Below are positions 9,044 through 18,643 of a stretch of DNA of 64,000 nucleotides, in pieces. The translations under genes were made by a program, and so were the position numbers. The stretch's first letter is position 1. Each line of letters opens with the position of its first letter. The stretch spans positions 6,564,001 to 6,628,000 of the forward strand of contig NZ_CP036275.1 in NCBI RefSeq assembly GCF_007747795.1, read 5' to 3'. The DNA is from Maioricimonas rarisocia. GTDB taxonomy: Bacteria; Planctomycetota; Planctomycetia; Planctomycetales; Planctomycetaceae. The notes under the pieces were generated by a model. It was not told the DNA's origin. It saw nothing but the letters and a program-made list of their open reading frames with translations, and did no database searches.

Positions 9044-11935
9044 ATGGGCAGGCACGGGTTCTCACGACTGATCTGGAAAGAGTTCCACACTCAGGGCTCC
9101 CTCTGGCTGGCACTGGCGATCGGCACCTTGATGCTGCTCTCGCTGCAACTGCTGCCGACCGACACCTTCCGGAACATGCCCGGTTACGCGTTCTACGTCG
9201 CTCTGGTCATGACCGCCTGCTACGCGGGGGCCAGCGGTGCGATTCTGTTCGCCGGGGAACGCGAAGAGAAGACCGACGACTGGCTGCGTCAGCTCCCGAT
9301 GCGGCCGCGCACGTTCATCGGGGCAAAGTTCACCTGGTTGCTGGTCAGCACACTGCTGTTCGGGGCCTTTGCGGGGACCGCCGGCTGGACCGTCTTCGAA
9401 TTCGTGGGAGGTCGCATCGGCGATGAAACACCGATGTACATCTCGCTGTTCGCACGTGCCCTGGCCAGCATGATGGTCTGGGCAGTGCTGTTCTCGCTAC
9501 TGTTCCACCGGGTGCTGCTGGCGTTGCTGACCGCCCTGATCATGGAATTCGCCTTCAGCATCACGATCGGCAACCTGCCCGTCTCCGACACGGCAAAGGA
9601 CTCGCTCTTCGCGGCAGTCGTTCTCACGGTCGCCGTCGCCGACATCACCCTGGCCGTGCGCTGGCTGCGGGGGCAGACCTTCCGGATCCCAACGAACGTC
9701 CGGCGGGAGCGGGTGCAGACCGGCGTCCCGTCCGTTCAGCTTCACTGGCTGCAGTCGGCCGCGGGCCGCTCGTCGCTTGTGGCCCGGATGATGTCGGTGC
9801 TCCTCTGGCGGGAAGCCCGGGGGGCGGTTCCGTTCCTGATCTGGTGGGGACTGACCGGGATCCTCTGTGTTCTGGTCTCCCGCTGGTTCGGTCTGAATCA
9901 ACTGTATCTGGTTGCGACTCCTGCCATCTGCGGTCTGCTCACGTACATCGGCGACCGACGTCAGCGGGACTTCCGCTTCTACGTCGAGCGGGGAATCTCG
10001 CCGCGGCTGGTCTGGCTCAGCAAACAGCTCGTCTGGGGCCTGGCTGCCCTGGTTCTGGTGGCCTCCCTGTATGCATTTGACGCCACCTGGAATCGTAGCG
10101 TTCGAAGCTCGTCCGACATGCCCGCAGACCTGCGGACCTGGTCGGCCGCTCACACGATTGCGATGACCGTCAAGACTCCGTGGCTGGAGCCGAACCAGCG
10201 CCCGCCGCTTCTGTGGAGCGTGGATGCCTCCCAGCAGCGGTGGTTCGTGTGGCTTGCAGGACTCTCGCTCTTCGGGCTGGGGCAGCTGGCGGCCATCTGG
10301 ATTCCCCGGGCAATCATGGCAGCCGCGTTCGTCTTCGTTACTGCCCCGTTTGTGCCACTCGGTCTGGGGGGGCTCGTTGCCGTGGATGTCCCGCTGTCGG
10401 CGACGGCGTTCCCCCTGGCCGTTCTTCTGTTCGCGGCGACGCTGTTCACCTTCGGCGACTGTCTGCTGGAGCGGCGCACTTGGCGGAAGCGGCTGACGAA
10501 AGTTGCGTGGGTGATCGTCCCCTGCCTGCTGCTGTTTGTGCAGGTTCGCTCGATGCGGGCGTGGACGGCAATGGATGAGCAACCGCCGGTCAACGTCGCG
10601 GGGATCGAGCTTCAGTCGCAGTCTGCCGATCCCGCGTGGATCAATGATTGGAAGGAGTTGCTCGGTGAACTGCCTGCGGCCCAGCGGCTACTGAATCAAT
10701 CACACGAGGAGTTCGCCGCCAACGCGTCCGTTTCCCGGATTGCGGGCCAGATCGCAACGCTGGGAGCGGAGCTTGCGGCACGCCAGACGCCGCTTCCGCC
10801 GGTGTTGTTTCTCGAGGAGACCGGAGCGGCACCGGGCAACCTCGGTACTATCGGACGGTTTGCCCAGAGTTACGCCGACCACCAGACCAATGCAGGACAG
10901 CATCGCCAGGCGTGGCAGACGCTCCTCAATGCAGCCCGGGTTTCACGGTTCCTGTCGCAGCAGGTCGTCAGCTGGGTCGGCTGGCAGGAATCCCTCGTCG
11001 CGCACAATTCCACGATGGACGCCATGCGGGAGTGGGCCACCAATCTGGACGTCCCGACCGATGTGCTTCAGACGGCAGTGAGGGAACTCCAGTCGCTGCA
11101 GCAGCAGCCCATGGTCGCCACCTCGATGCTGGAACGCCGCTACGTGGTGATGAGGCAGCTTCTCGAACAACGCGGCCCTGCCTGGGAATGGGCAGAGCGG
11201 GAGTCAGCCGGTCAGTCGCTGTTGCTTGATGCCGTCGTCACCGCCGGCACGTTGACCGGCGACAAGGCACGCCTGCGCGGATTGCTCGACTACGCCACTG
11301 CCGCGGCACTGGACTCGAACGAGGTGCTCCCCGACTTCCGTGCATCAGCAGATCACCTGAACCGGTCCGCAGAGGATGCCCGCGAGACTTTCAACTTCCA
11401 GCTGGCCCGTGCCGCGGCATCCACGGCACTGGTTCCGCCGCAACTGTTCTCGTTTGATCCGTACCTCGAGAACTACGGGGACGACTACACTGTTGAAAGC
11501 CTGCACATGAGTCGCACGCAGCAGAATGCCACGTTGATCGTGCTGGCCCTGCAGGTCTGGCATCGGGAACACGGGCAGTTTCCGCAGCACCTCTCGCAGC
11601 TGACCGAACGGCTGCTTGTCGATCTCCCACAGGACCACATGTCGCGTGGCGCCTGGGGCTACGCGCCGGAGGGATTGCCGGCCCCGCTGCTCGCCAGTCG
11701 AAGGGCGGTCATCCCGGCCGGCCAACCGCTGCTCTGGAGCCGCGGCTGGATCGACGGCGACATCGTCTACCAGTCGCAGTCCCGGGAGACGGGCGTCGGC
11801 AGAACGCCGCCGAACCGCTACCTGGTCATGCCGTTCTACCGTCCGGCCCAGGATACGAGCCCGGGAGTCAACGAAGCGAGTGGCGGCGAGCCGCAGCCGG
11901 ACCGGATCCGGTTCCTGATCCTCGGTACCGACTGA
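9044..11935 (+). CDS. ABC-2 type permease with a long soluble C-terminal extension
   Basis: A 963-residue protein. Roughly residues 1-500 are a duplicated-looking set of hydrophobic spans (for example LWLALAIGTLMLLSL near residue 17 and a last cluster ending near 500), as expected for an ABC-2 export permease working with the ATPase 70 bp upstream. Residues from about 505 to the end are hydrophilic and helical, with no further spans. The last 130 residues (VWHREHGQFPQHLSQLTE, then a Pro-Gln-Asp loop) resemble the soluble tail seen after type II pseudopilin-like helices in planctomycete proteins; that likeness is my impression only. GAGGAA precedes the ATG. The extension is unusual for a permease. 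Confidence 0.75.
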   Translation: MGRHGFSRLIWKEFHTQGSLWLALAIGTLMLLSLQLLPTDTFRNMPGYAFYVALVMTACYAGASGAILFAGEREEKTDDWLRQLPMRPRTFIGAKFTWLLVSTLLFGAFAGTAGWTVFEFVGGRIGDETPMYISLFARALASMMVWAVLFSLLFHRVLLALLTALIMEFAFSITIGNLPVSDTAKDSLFAAVVLTVAVADITLAVRWLRGQTFRIPTNVRRERVQTGVPSVQLHWLQSAAGRSSLVARMMSVLLWREARGAVPFLIWWGLTGILCVLVSRWFGLNQLYLVATPAICGLLTYIGDRRQRDFRFYVERGISPRLVWLSKQLVWGLAALVLVASLYAFDATWNRSVRSSSDMPADLRTWSAAHTIAMTVKTPWLEPNQRPPLLWSVDASQQRWFVWLAGLSLFGLGQLAAIWIPRAIMAAAFVFVTAPFVPLGLGGLVAVDVPLSATAFPLAVLLFAATLFTFGDCLLERRTWRKRLTKVAWVIVPCLLLFVQVRSMRAWTAMDEQPPVNVAGIELQSQSADPAWINDWKELLGELPAAQRLLNQSHEEFAANASVSRIAGQIATLGAELAARQTPLPPVLFLEETGAAPGNLGTIGRFAQSYADHQTNAGQHRQAWQTLLNAARVSRFLSQQVVSWVGWQESLVAHNSTMDAMREWATNLDVPTDVLQTAVRELQSLQQQPMVATSMLERRYVVMRQLLEQRGPAWEWAERESAGQSLLLDAVVTAGTLTGDKARLRGLLDYATAAALDSNEVLPDFRASADHLNRSAEDARETFNFQLARAAASTALVPPQLFSFDPYLENYGDDYTVESLHMSRTQQNATLIVLALQVWHREHGQFPQHLSQLTERLLVDLPQDHMSRGAWGYAPEGLPAPLLASRRAVIPAGQPLLWSRGWIDGDIVYQSQSRETGVGRTPPNRYLVMPFYRPAQDTSPGVNEASGGEPQPDRIRFLILGTD

Positions 11936-12038
11936 GTCCCACCTGCGGACAGGACACCTCGGTCACGTCGCTGCTCAATCAGATAGCTGCGTTCTTACAC
12001 CGGGCCACGGACATTCGCATTCTTTTGGGAGAACTCTC

Positions 12039-12611
12039 ATGCGACATGACTGGCTCTGGGGCGTCGTCGTACTCGTTGTGTGCACGTGCGCATGTCAGCC
12101 GGAATCCGTTGCCCCCGCAAAGACGACGGCATCGTCAGAACAGTTGCCCGCCGCAGCCACGACGACGGAAGGGACGGACTCACGCCGGACGCAGATCGAG
12201 CTTGGCGATCTGCTGGAAGCACTCGACATGCAGATGTGGAAGGCGCGGGTGAACGACGATCCGGGTGCCGTCATCCGCTCCATGAAGCTGGAACTCAAGC
12301 AGAGAGATGCCGGACCGAAAGAACTGATGTCGATCGAGGTCCCCGATGGAGAACCGGGAACGCTCCTGGTCTACCTGCAGGAACAGCTCGGCAGGAAGAT
12401 CAAGATCGGCATGGTCTTCACCGGCGACGAGGGGACCGGCAACCGCTCCTCCAATGTGATCGACAATCCGTTCACGGATGTCGTCGTCAGCGGAAACACT
12501 GGGGCGAACATTGGCCGTCCCGGCACAATCGTGTTGCGCTCGACCGCGGGTCCCGGCGGCGACGACGTCTCCCGTCCGGAGTCGGTCGCCATCTACCTCG
12601 AAAACAGATAA
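12039..12611 (+). CDS. Putative lipoprotein of unknown function
   Basis: A 190-residue protein starting with a short positively charged head and a hydrophobic core (WLWGVVVLVV) ending in a Cys-rich stretch where C19 could be the lipidated residue, although the position -3 residue is not ideal. The rest is hydrophilic, with no domain that I recognise. The GNRSSNVIDNPFTDVVVSG segment looks like a beta-rich fold. GGGAGAA lies about 8 nt before the ATG. It is 103 bp downstream of the ABC permease gene on the same strand and may belong to that operon. Confidence 0.65.
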   Translation: MRHDWLWGVVVLVVCTCACQPESVAPAKTTASSEQLPAAATTTEGTDSRRTQIELGDLLEALDMQMWKARVNDDPGAVIRSMKLELKQRDAGPKELMSIEVPDGEPGTLLVYLQEQLGRKIKIGMVFTGDEGTGNRSSNVIDNPFTDVVVSGNTGANIGRPGTIVLRSTAGPGGDDVSRPESVAIYLENR

Positions 12612-12662
12612 CAGCCTGCCGGGCGCGGGACGCCACCGGTCCCCGACCGCAAACCAACCGCG

Positions 12663-12706
12663 CAAAAACAAACGACCTCGCCAGGAGAAATCCCGACGAG
12701 GTCGTT
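12663..12706 (-). terminator. Rho-independent terminator of tsf
   Basis: Perfect 10-bp arms AACGACCTCG (12671-12680) and CGAGGTCGTT (12697-12706). Read on the minus strand the hairpin is followed by TTGTTTTTGCG. It sits about 35 bp beyond the tsf stop. Confidence 0.8.
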
Positions 12707-12740
12707 CTGTATCGTCTCGATCAGCGGGTGATCGACTCGT

Positions 12741-13577
12741 TCAGTTGCCCAGCACCCAGAGGGTGAAGCCTTTGGCTTTCAGGCCCTTCTCGGCGAGGAT
12801 CTGGCTGACGCTCTTCGATTCTTCCTTGGCGAAGGGCTGCTCGACGAGCACGCCCGCTTCGTCGCGGTAGAAGACCTTCATGCGGCCATCGACGATCTTG
12901 TCGATGATGTTGTCCGGCTTGCCGGTCGCCTTGGCTTCTTCGACAAGTCGATCCCGCTCCGCCTTCACGACGGCCGGGTCAACATCCTCGACGTTGGTGA
13001 CGGTCGGCTTCATGGCGGCGATGTGCATGGCAACGTCACGCAGCACTTCGCCGTCGCCGGCGTCCCCTTCGGCCTGGAAGAGAACCGCGGTCTTGCCGTC
13101 GTGGTGAATGTACGAGCCGACCGGACCTTCCATCCGGACGACGCGGGCCACGACGAACTTCTCGCGGATCTTGTTGATCGTGTCTTCGAACAGCTCCTGC
13201 AGGGTGCCGCTGCCACCCGGAGCAGGCTGCGCCAGCAGTTCTTCGGGCGTCGAGGCTCCCGGACCTTCGAGGAGCTGCTTGACCATTGCATCGCCGAGGG
13301 CCTTGAAATCCTCGCCGCCGGCAACGGGAGCCGACTCGCACTGGATCTCGACCATGGCCCCTTCGCTGCCGTCCTCTTTAAGGGCGACAAAGATGCGGCC
13401 TTCTTCGGTGGCGTTTTCGCCGCGTTTCTCGAGCAGCTTGCCGACCTGCGACTTGAGCACCTCGACCGCCTGGTCGGGATCGCCGTTGGCTTCCTGCAAT
13501 GCCTGCTTGCACTGCATCATGGGTAGTCCGGTGCGCTCACGAAGAGCCTTCACAGCTGCCGCAGTAATCTCCGCCAT
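12741..13577 (-). CDS. tsf: Elongation factor Ts
   Basis: A 278-residue translation factor that exchanges GDP for GTP on EF-Tu. The N-terminal UBA-like module is complete and shows the diagnostic [16 protein letters not shown] (13-28). The core includes the exchange region and the dimerisation segment [10 protein letters not shown] with the paired-repeat [13 protein letters not shown]-like motif ([11 protein letters not shown]). The length is normal for bacteria. It follows rpsB on the same strand across a 299-bp gap that holds a hairpin terminator, so its level may be set by read-through from the rpsB promoter. Confidence 0.97.
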   Translation of the reverse strand: MAEITAAAVKALRERTGLPMMQCKQALQEANGDPDQAVEVLKSQVGKLLEKRGENATEEGRIFVALKEDGSEGAMVEIQCESAPVAGGEDFKALGDAMVKQLLEGPGASTPEELLAQPAPGGSGTLQELFEDTINKIREKFVVARVVRMEGPVGSYIHHDGKTAVLFQAEGDAGDGEVLRDVAMHIAAMKPTVTNVEDVDPAVVKAERDRLVEEAKATGKPDNIIDKIVDGRMKVFYRDEAGVLVEQPFAKEESKSVSQILAEKGLKAKGFTLWVLGN

Positions 13578-13710
13578 GATTACGATGCCTCCTCGTCAGA
13601 ACCGACAGTGTCCGATGCCGGGCCAGGATTCCAGGGCTCAGGTGCTGCGTCCCTCCTGCCCTGAGCAGGAGGCGACAGACGCGGTACGGAACGTGAGTCC
13701 GCTGTGCGAG

Positions 13711-13773
13711 AAAAACAAGAGGACCGCGGTGCGGATCTCCGGCATTTCTGCCGGGAGGTGTACCGAACCGCGG
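13711..13773 (-). terminator. Attenuator/terminator hairpin between rpsB and tsf
   Basis: Outer arms at 13763-13773 and 13724-13734 pair over 11 bp with one mismatch. Inside them CCGGCA-TTTC-TGCCGG (13739-13754) forms a perfect 6-bp hairpin. On the minus strand the structure is followed by TCCTCTTGTTTTTCTCG. This is a plausible partial terminator giving more rpsB than tsf transcript. Confidence 0.6.
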
Positions 13774-13876
13774 AACGTCTCGCAAGGGGGGCGGCACGCG
13801 AGGCGCCGCCCGGCACTCGAGCAGATCAGTAAAGTTATCAGTCAGACAGCGTTACCAGTCAGACCGTTCCGGTCAC

Positions 13877-14638
13877 TCAACCGATGTTCGGGACCGGCTT
13901 GAAGTCGTCGTCTCCGCCAGCGGGCTGCTGCGGCTTGTCCGACTTCTCCGGAGCCTGCGACGACTTGCCGGAGGCAATCGCGTCGCCGAGGTAGTTCAGC
14001 AGCAGCCGGATCGAACGGATGCTGTCATCGTTCCCCGGAATCGGCAGATCGACGTCGTCCGGATCCGAATCGGTATCGATCAGGGCGACAACCTTCACGC
14101 CCAGGATTCGACACTCCCGCACGCAGTTGTGCTCTTTCTTCGGATCGACGACGACCACCGCCTCGGGAATCCGGTTCATATCCCGGATACCACCCAGGTT
14201 ACGGCGGATCTTCCGCAGCTCGCGAAGCAGACGGGACTGGGCCTTCTTCGAGTAGGTCGCCAGCTCGCCGCTCGACTCGAGAGCTTCCAGTTCTTCCAGC
14301 CGCTTCAGCCGCGAACGGACGGTCCGGAAGTTGGTCAGCGTCCCGCCGAGCCACCGCTCGGTGCAGTACGGCATGCCGCAGCTTTCAGCGATTTCCTGAA
14401 CAGTCTCGGCCGCCTGCCGCTTGGTCCCGACGAACAGCACGAGGCTGCCGTTGGCAGAGACCGTCTGCAGGTACTTGCGGGCCCGCAGCAGACCACGGAC
14501 CGTTTCCTTCAGGTCGATGATGTGAATCTGGTTGCGGCGACCGTAGATGTACGGACGCATTTTCGGATTCCACTTACTGGTCTTGTGACCGAAGTGGACG
14601 CCAGCCTGAAGGATGTCTTTAACGACGATATCCGCCAC
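13877..14638 (-). CDS. rpsB: 30S ribosomal protein S2
   Basis: A 253-residue protein of the small ribosomal subunit. The S2 signature is plain: [22 protein letters not shown] near the N-terminus, [17 protein letters not shown], and [15 protein letters not shown]. The C-terminus carries a charged, Pro/Gln-rich tail of about 30 residues. The start is the GTG at 14638: GGAGAG lies 5 nt upstream, and the reading matches the family N-terminus exactly. Longer upstream starts would run into the promoter. It is followed by tsf, the usual bacterial order. Confidence 0.97.
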   Translation of the reverse strand: MADIVVKDILQAGVHFGHKTSKWNPKMRPYIYGRRNQIHIIDLKETVRGLLRARKYLQTVSANGSLVLFVGTKRQAAETVQEIAESCGMPYCTERWLGGTLTNFRTVRSRLKRLEELEALESSGELATYSKKAQSRLLRELRKIRRNLGGIRDMNRIPEAVVVVDPKKEHNCVRECRILGVKVVALIDTDSDPDDVDLPIPGNDDSIRSIRLLLNYLGDAIASGKSSQAPEKSDKPQQPAGGDDDFKPVPNIG

Positions 14639-14706
14639 GAAAACTCTCCGCTGCAAACGGTCTTTGGCGAGTATGGATGTATGTTTTTCGATTGTGCGAA
14701 ACGCGG

Positions 14707-14735
14707 ATCGTATCGACTTGTCCCGCACGCGTCAA
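14707..14735 (-). promoter_or_regulatory. Candidate sigma-70 promoter of rpsB-tsf
   Basis: On the minus strand TTGACG (14735-14730), a 17-bp spacer and TACGAT (14712-14707) lie about 70 bp upstream of the rpsB start codon. Spacing and both boxes are close to consensus. Confidence 0.6.
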
Positions 14736-14766
14736 ACGTGGACGGGGCAGGTCCGGTTGCTCCGGA

Positions 14767-15684
14767 TCAACCCGCGCCGAGCAGCGTCACCAGCAGTCCT
14801 TTGGCCAGGTGCATACGGTTTTCCGCCTGCTGAAAGGCGATACTCTGCGGGCTCTCCATGACCTCTTCTGTCACTTCGAGACCCCGGCGGGCAGGCAGGC
14901 AATGCATGAACTTCGCCTCCTTGTCCGCCTCGGCCATCAGATTCGCGTTCACCTGGTACGGGGCGAACACGCGGGCCCGCGCCTCTTTCTCGCTCTCCTG
15001 CCCCATGCTGGCCCAGACGTCGGTGTACACCACCTGGGCCCCCCGAACCGCCTCGGCCGGATCGATCACCTGCTCGATGTCAGCCGCGGGGAACTGCTTC
15101 TTCAGTCCGGCGAGAAACTCGTCCGGCAGGGTGTACCCCTCGGGACTCGCAACACGGAACGGCACTTCCATCACAGCACAGAGTTCCGCCAGCGACGCCG
15201 CCACATTATTGCCGTCGCCGACATAGGCAATCGTCACTCCGCTGATCTGGCCGAACGCCTCCTGCACCGTCAGCAGATCGGTCAGCGCCTGACAGGGGTG
15301 CGAAGCATCCGACAGTCCGTTGACCACCACGCAGCCCGCGTAGGCAGCGAAGTCATCGATGAGCGACTGGGCGAAGGTTCGCAGCACGATCACGTCGGAA
15401 TAGCTGCCGACGACACGGGCCACATCGCGGGTATCCTCGCGACCGTTCAGCCCGGCATCCTTCCCTGACAGAAAGATGCTGCCGCCCCCAAGTTGCTGGA
15501 CGCCGGCCTCGAAACTCAGCCGGGTCCGCAGCGACGGCTTCTCGAACAGTTGCGTGACGACCCGCCCTGCGAGCAATGGCGGACGCTCGCCGTCCCGCAG
15601 CCCCTGCTTAAGTCGGGCCGAAGTCTCGAAGATCTGTTCAATCTGAGCGCGACTCAGATCGAGAAGCGTCGTCAGGTTCTGCAT
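14767..15684 (-). CDS. argF: Ornithine carbamoyltransferase
   Basis: A 305-residue enzyme that joins carbamoyl phosphate and ornithine to give citrulline in arginine synthesis. The carbamoyl phosphate loop is EKPSLRTRLSFE (family SxRT motif), followed by HPCQALTDLLT and the ornithine-side HCLPARRG motif, which replaces HPLPR of aspartate carbamoyltransferase. Size is normal. The ATG at 15684 gives the expected N-terminus (MQNLTTLLDL). It is third in argB-argD-argF on the minus strand, with a hairpin terminator just upstream that could attenuate it. Confidence 0.96.
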   Translation of the reverse strand: MQNLTTLLDLSRAQIEQIFETSARLKQGLRDGERPPLLAGRVVTQLFEKPSLRTRLSFEAGVQQLGGGSIFLSGKDAGLNGREDTRDVARVVGSYSDVIVLRTFAQSLIDDFAAYAGCVVVNGLSDASHPCQALTDLLTVQEAFGQISGVTIAYVGDGNNVAASLAELCAVMEVPFRVASPEGYTLPDEFLAGLKKQFPAADIEQVIDPAEAVRGAQVVYTDVWASMGQESEKEARARVFAPYQVNANLMAEADKEAKFMHCLPARRGLEVTEEVMESPQSIAFQQAENRMHLAKGLLVTLLGAG

Positions 15685-15706
15685 CGTCCGGATCCCATCG
15701 CATGGG

Positions 15707-15748
15707 AGAAAAAACGGGAAACCCGGGTCCACGTGGACGCCGGGTTTC
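15707..15748 (-). terminator. Hairpin with T-run between argD and argF
   Basis: Arms GAAACCCGG (15718-15726) and CCGGGTTTC (15740-15748) enclose the palindrome GTCCACGTGGAC. On the minus strand the hairpin is followed by CCCGTTTTTTCTC, ending only about 20 bp before the argF start. It may terminate argBD or act as an attenuator ahead of argF. Confidence 0.7.
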
Positions 15749-15783
15749 GGGTCGTATGCTAGCGGGACATGTTAAGCCCCGAT

Positions 15784-16986
15784 TCAGGCCTCGTCCTGCA
15801 TTTCGCGGAGCACCTGGGCAATCGTCTCGCAGCCCTCGTCAACCTGCTCGGCCGTGATATTCAGTGCAGGCAGCAGACGCAGCACCGTGTCGTGCGTCGC
15901 GTTGACCAGAAGCTGCCGCGACATGCACTTGCCGACGGCGGGAGCGGCGGGAATCGTCAGATCGACCCCGACCATCATTCCGCAAACGCGGACTTCACTG
16001 ATAATCGACAGTTCTTCCTGCAGACTCCTGAAGTGTTCCGCAAAGCGATCCGACATCTGCCGGCAGTTCTCCAGCAGCCCGTCCTCTTCAATGGTCTGCA
16101 CGGTCGCAACCCCGGCCGCCATGGCGATCGGATTCCCGCCGAACGTACTCGCATGCATCCCCGGCCGCAGACTCGGCGCCACCTCGTCCTTCGCAATGAA
16201 GGCCCCACAGGCGACTCCGCCGGCCACACCTTTCGCGAGCGTCATGATATCCGGCTGCACGCCGAACCGCTGGTGTGCATACCAGTCGCCCGTCCGCCCC
16301 ATTCCGGTCTGGACTTCATCGAAGATGAGGACCAGACCCCGTTCGTCGGCAATCTCACGCAGACCGGCGAGGAAACCGTCCGGAGGCAGATTGACGCCCC
16401 CTTCCCCCTGCACCGGTTCGATCAGAATGCCGCAGGTCTCGTCGTCGACCAGCTCGCGGACGGCATCGAGATCACCGTGCGGAGCGTACTGAAAGCCGGC
16501 CACCATCGGGCCCAGGCCCTGGTGGTACTTCGGCTGAGCCGTCGCCGTCACCGCCGCCATCGTCCGGCCGTGAAATCCATTCTCGAACGTGATGATCTTG
16601 TAGCGACCTTCCGGCGTGTGCAGACGGGCCAGCTTGATCGCTCCTTCAACCGCCTCGGCCCCACTGTTACAGAAGAACGCCTTGCCGAACCCCCGCGAAC
16701 AGAGCGCCTCGGCAAACAGGCCCTGCTGTTCGGTGTACCACGTATTCGGCACGTGAATGAGCTGGGCGGCCTGTTCCTGAATGGCCTGCACGACCCGCGG
16801 AGGGCAATACCCCAGAATGTTGCAGCCCCAACCGGGAAACAGATCGAGATACCGGTTTCCCTCGGCGTCCCAGACGTAGCTCCCTTCGCCGCGAACCAGG
16901 CTGATCGGATACCGCCCGTAATTCGGGATCACGTAGCGGTCGAACAGCTCGATCGTTTCCTGACTGGTTCGCACGGCAGCGCTCAT
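15784..16986 (-). CDS. argD: Acetylornithine aminotransferase (class III PLP enzyme)
   Basis: A 400-residue pyridoxal-phosphate aminotransferase that makes N-acetylornithine from N-acetylglutamate semialdehyde. Visible hallmarks are the PLP phosphate and ring contacts ([26 protein letters not shown]), [14 protein letters not shown], and TLAKGVAGG with the Schiff-base lysine. The ATG at 16986 fits the family N-terminus; the frame extends upstream without similarity. Its place between argB and argF supports ArgD over other class III aminotransferases. ArgD proteins often also serve lysine synthesis. Confidence 0.93.
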   Translation of the reverse strand: MSAAVRTSQETIELFDRYVIPNYGRYPISLVRGEGSYVWDAEGNRYLDLFPGWGCNILGYCPPRVVQAIQEQAAQLIHVPNTWYTEQQGLFAEALCSRGFGKAFFCNSGAEAVEGAIKLARLHTPEGRYKIITFENGFHGRTMAAVTATAQPKYHQGLGPMVAGFQYAPHGDLDAVRELVDDETCGILIEPVQGEGGVNLPPDGFLAGLREIADERGLVLIFDEVQTGMGRTGDWYAHQRFGVQPDIMTLAKGVAGGVACGAFIAKDEVAPSLRPGMHASTFGGNPIAMAAGVATVQTIEEDGLLENCRQMSDRFAEHFRSLQEELSIISEVRVCGMMVGVDLTIPAAPAVGKCMSRQLLVNATHDTVLRLLPALNITAEQVDEGCETIAQVLREMQDEA

Positions 16987-17094
16987 CGAGATGACCTCAA
17001 TCGAATCAACACAACCGGCACGGGACCGGCACCAGGAACGGGAAAGCGGGAAGGACACGCCTGGAAGCCGCAGGTTCGGCCCCGCGCTCCGATT

Positions 17095-17979
17095 TCAGCG
17101 GACGATTTCCGTCCCGATCCCCTTGTCCGAATAGATTTCCAGCAGAATCGAGTGGGGAACGCGGGCGTCGACAATGTGAATCTTCCGCACGCCGGCGTCC
17201 AGCGCATCGAGGGCAGCATCCACTTTGGGCAGCATACCGGTGTCGATCGTCCCGTCTTCAATCAGTGCACGCACGCGGTCGCTCTGCAGATGCGAAATGA
17301 GTGTGGACGGGTCCGTACGGTCCCGAAAGATTCCGGGCACATCACTCAGAAACATCAGTTTCTCGGCCCGCAACGCCCGAGCCACAGCAGCGGCCGCCGT
17401 GTCGGCATTGACGTTCAGCTTACCGCCGTCCGAATCAAGGGCGATGGACGGAAGCACCGGAATGCTGCCGGAGCGGCAGGTCGCCTCGAGGATCTCCCGT
17501 CGGACGTTCACCACTTCCCCGACCCGTCCGAGGTCGATCTGTTCGCCGGCGTCGCCCGCCAGCGTCAGCCGCTCTCCTTCGAGCACGTTCTGGGAGCGGA
17601 AGTTCAGCCCGACCGCCTGCCCACCTTGGCGACGGATCTCGTCGACGAGGGATTCGCAGATTTCTTCAGCAAGGACCCGACCGACGATCTCGAGGGTCTC
17701 GTCGTCGGTGTAGCGACGTCCATGCACGAACCGTGGCTGGATTCCGGCCGACTCCATGGCCCGGCTGATCGCCTTTCCGCCTCCATGGACGAGAATCGGC
17801 CGCATGCCGACCGCTTCCATGAAGATGACGTCGCTGAGGCAGTTGCGGACCGAATCGGGGTCGTCGAGGGCACTTCCGCCCAGCTTGATGACGACGTAAC
17901 GGTCCCGGAACTGGCGAATCCAGCCCAGAGCCTCGACCAGGATTTTCGCCTTGCGAATCGCTTCGTCCACAGCCGCCAT
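17095..17979 (-). CDS. argB: Acetylglutamate kinase
   Basis: A 294-residue kinase that phosphorylates N-acetylglutamate, the second step of arginine synthesis. It shows [10 protein letters not shown] (phosphate-binding loop), VHGGGKAI, and the late [13 protein letters not shown] and [11 protein letters not shown] motifs. The N-terminal helix (about residues 1-25) is of the type found in arginine-sensitive hexameric forms, so feedback inhibition by arginine is possible but not certain. First gene of the argBDF group. argC and argJ are not in the window. Confidence 0.96.
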   Translation of the reverse strand: MAAVDEAIRKAKILVEALGWIRQFRDRYVVIKLGGSALDDPDSVRNCLSDVIFMEAVGMRPILVHGGGKAISRAMESAGIQPRFVHGRRYTDDETLEIVGRVLAEEICESLVDEIRRQGGQAVGLNFRSQNVLEGERLTLAGDAGEQIDLGRVGEVVNVRREILEATCRSGSIPVLPSIALDSDGGKLNVNADTAAAAVARALRAEKLMFLSDVPGIFRDRTDPSTLISHLQSDRVRALIEDGTIDTGMLPKVDAALDALDAGVRKIHIVDARVPHSILLEIYSDKGIGTEIVR

Positions 17980-18162
17980 TTTCGCTCGTCCGGGGAAACC
18001 CGCATTGTAGATTGGGGCGCAGAGGTGTCAATCGGCGCGAGAGTGGCCGCTGCGGCGTTGAATCTTCCACCGAGGTTGCTATTGTTAGCACGATCGCGAA
18101 TCTGACGATGTATCGCCTGAAAAAGGTCCCTCTGGGGACGCGTGTCGGAGTTGGTTTAAGAG

Positions 18163-18432
18163 ATGTCGATTACGAAAGAACGGAAGACGGAGCTGATTGG
18201 TGAGTTTCGCCGGACCGACGGTGACACCGGATCGCCGGATGTCCAGATTGCGGTGCTGACCGAGCGCATCAACGAGCTGACCGGTCACCTGAAGACGCAC
18301 CGTAAGGATCACTCGAGCCGGCGTGGACTGCTGATGCTGGTGAGCCGGCGTCGGCGGCTGCTTGACTACGTCCGCAGGAAGGATCCGGGCCGCTACGTCG
18401 ATCTGATCACGCGACTGAATATCCGCAAGTAG
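18163..18432 (+). CDS. rpsO: 30S ribosomal protein S15
   Basis: An 89-residue protein that binds the central domain of 16S rRNA early in assembly. The family pattern is complete: [16 protein letters not shown], then [18 protein letters not shown] and [12 protein letters not shown]. The length is typical. It is followed 211 bp later by pnp, the common rpsO-pnp arrangement, with a hairpin between the two. Confidence 0.98.
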   Translation: MSITKERKTELIGEFRRTDGDTGSPDVQIAVLTERINELTGHLKTHRKDHSSRRGLLMLVSRRRRLLDYVRRKDPGRYVDLITRLNIRK

Positions 18433-18566
18433 CTCCATGCGGTCTGGCCGGCGCCCCGCCCGGGATGCCGGCCTCTTCAGCGTGCGCGGTGCGAGCATCG
18501 CTCGCAGCAGACGAGTGCCCTCACACATGCCGAGGGCGCGTTTACGGCGGTTGTGTCGGCTTTCCG

Positions 18567-18590
18567 CCCCCTGATTGTGCTCAGGGGCCT
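18567..18590 (+). terminator. Intercistronic hairpin between rpsO and pnp
   Basis: CCCCTGA (18568-18574) and TCAGGGG (18581-18587) form a 7-bp stem with a 6-nt loop, followed by CCTTGTATT. The weak T-run suggests partial termination or an RNA-processing site rather than a strong terminator. Confidence 0.4.
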
Positions 18591-18643
18591 TGTATTGGTG
18601 CAGGTCAAAAGTCGGTTGGAAACGAGTTGTTGGGAATGCCAGA

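Noticed and set aside
15769-18105. A 778-residue frame on the plus strand opposite argD and argB
   Set aside because: It is antisense to two clear arginine genes and reflects the codon pattern of the GC-rich coding strand.
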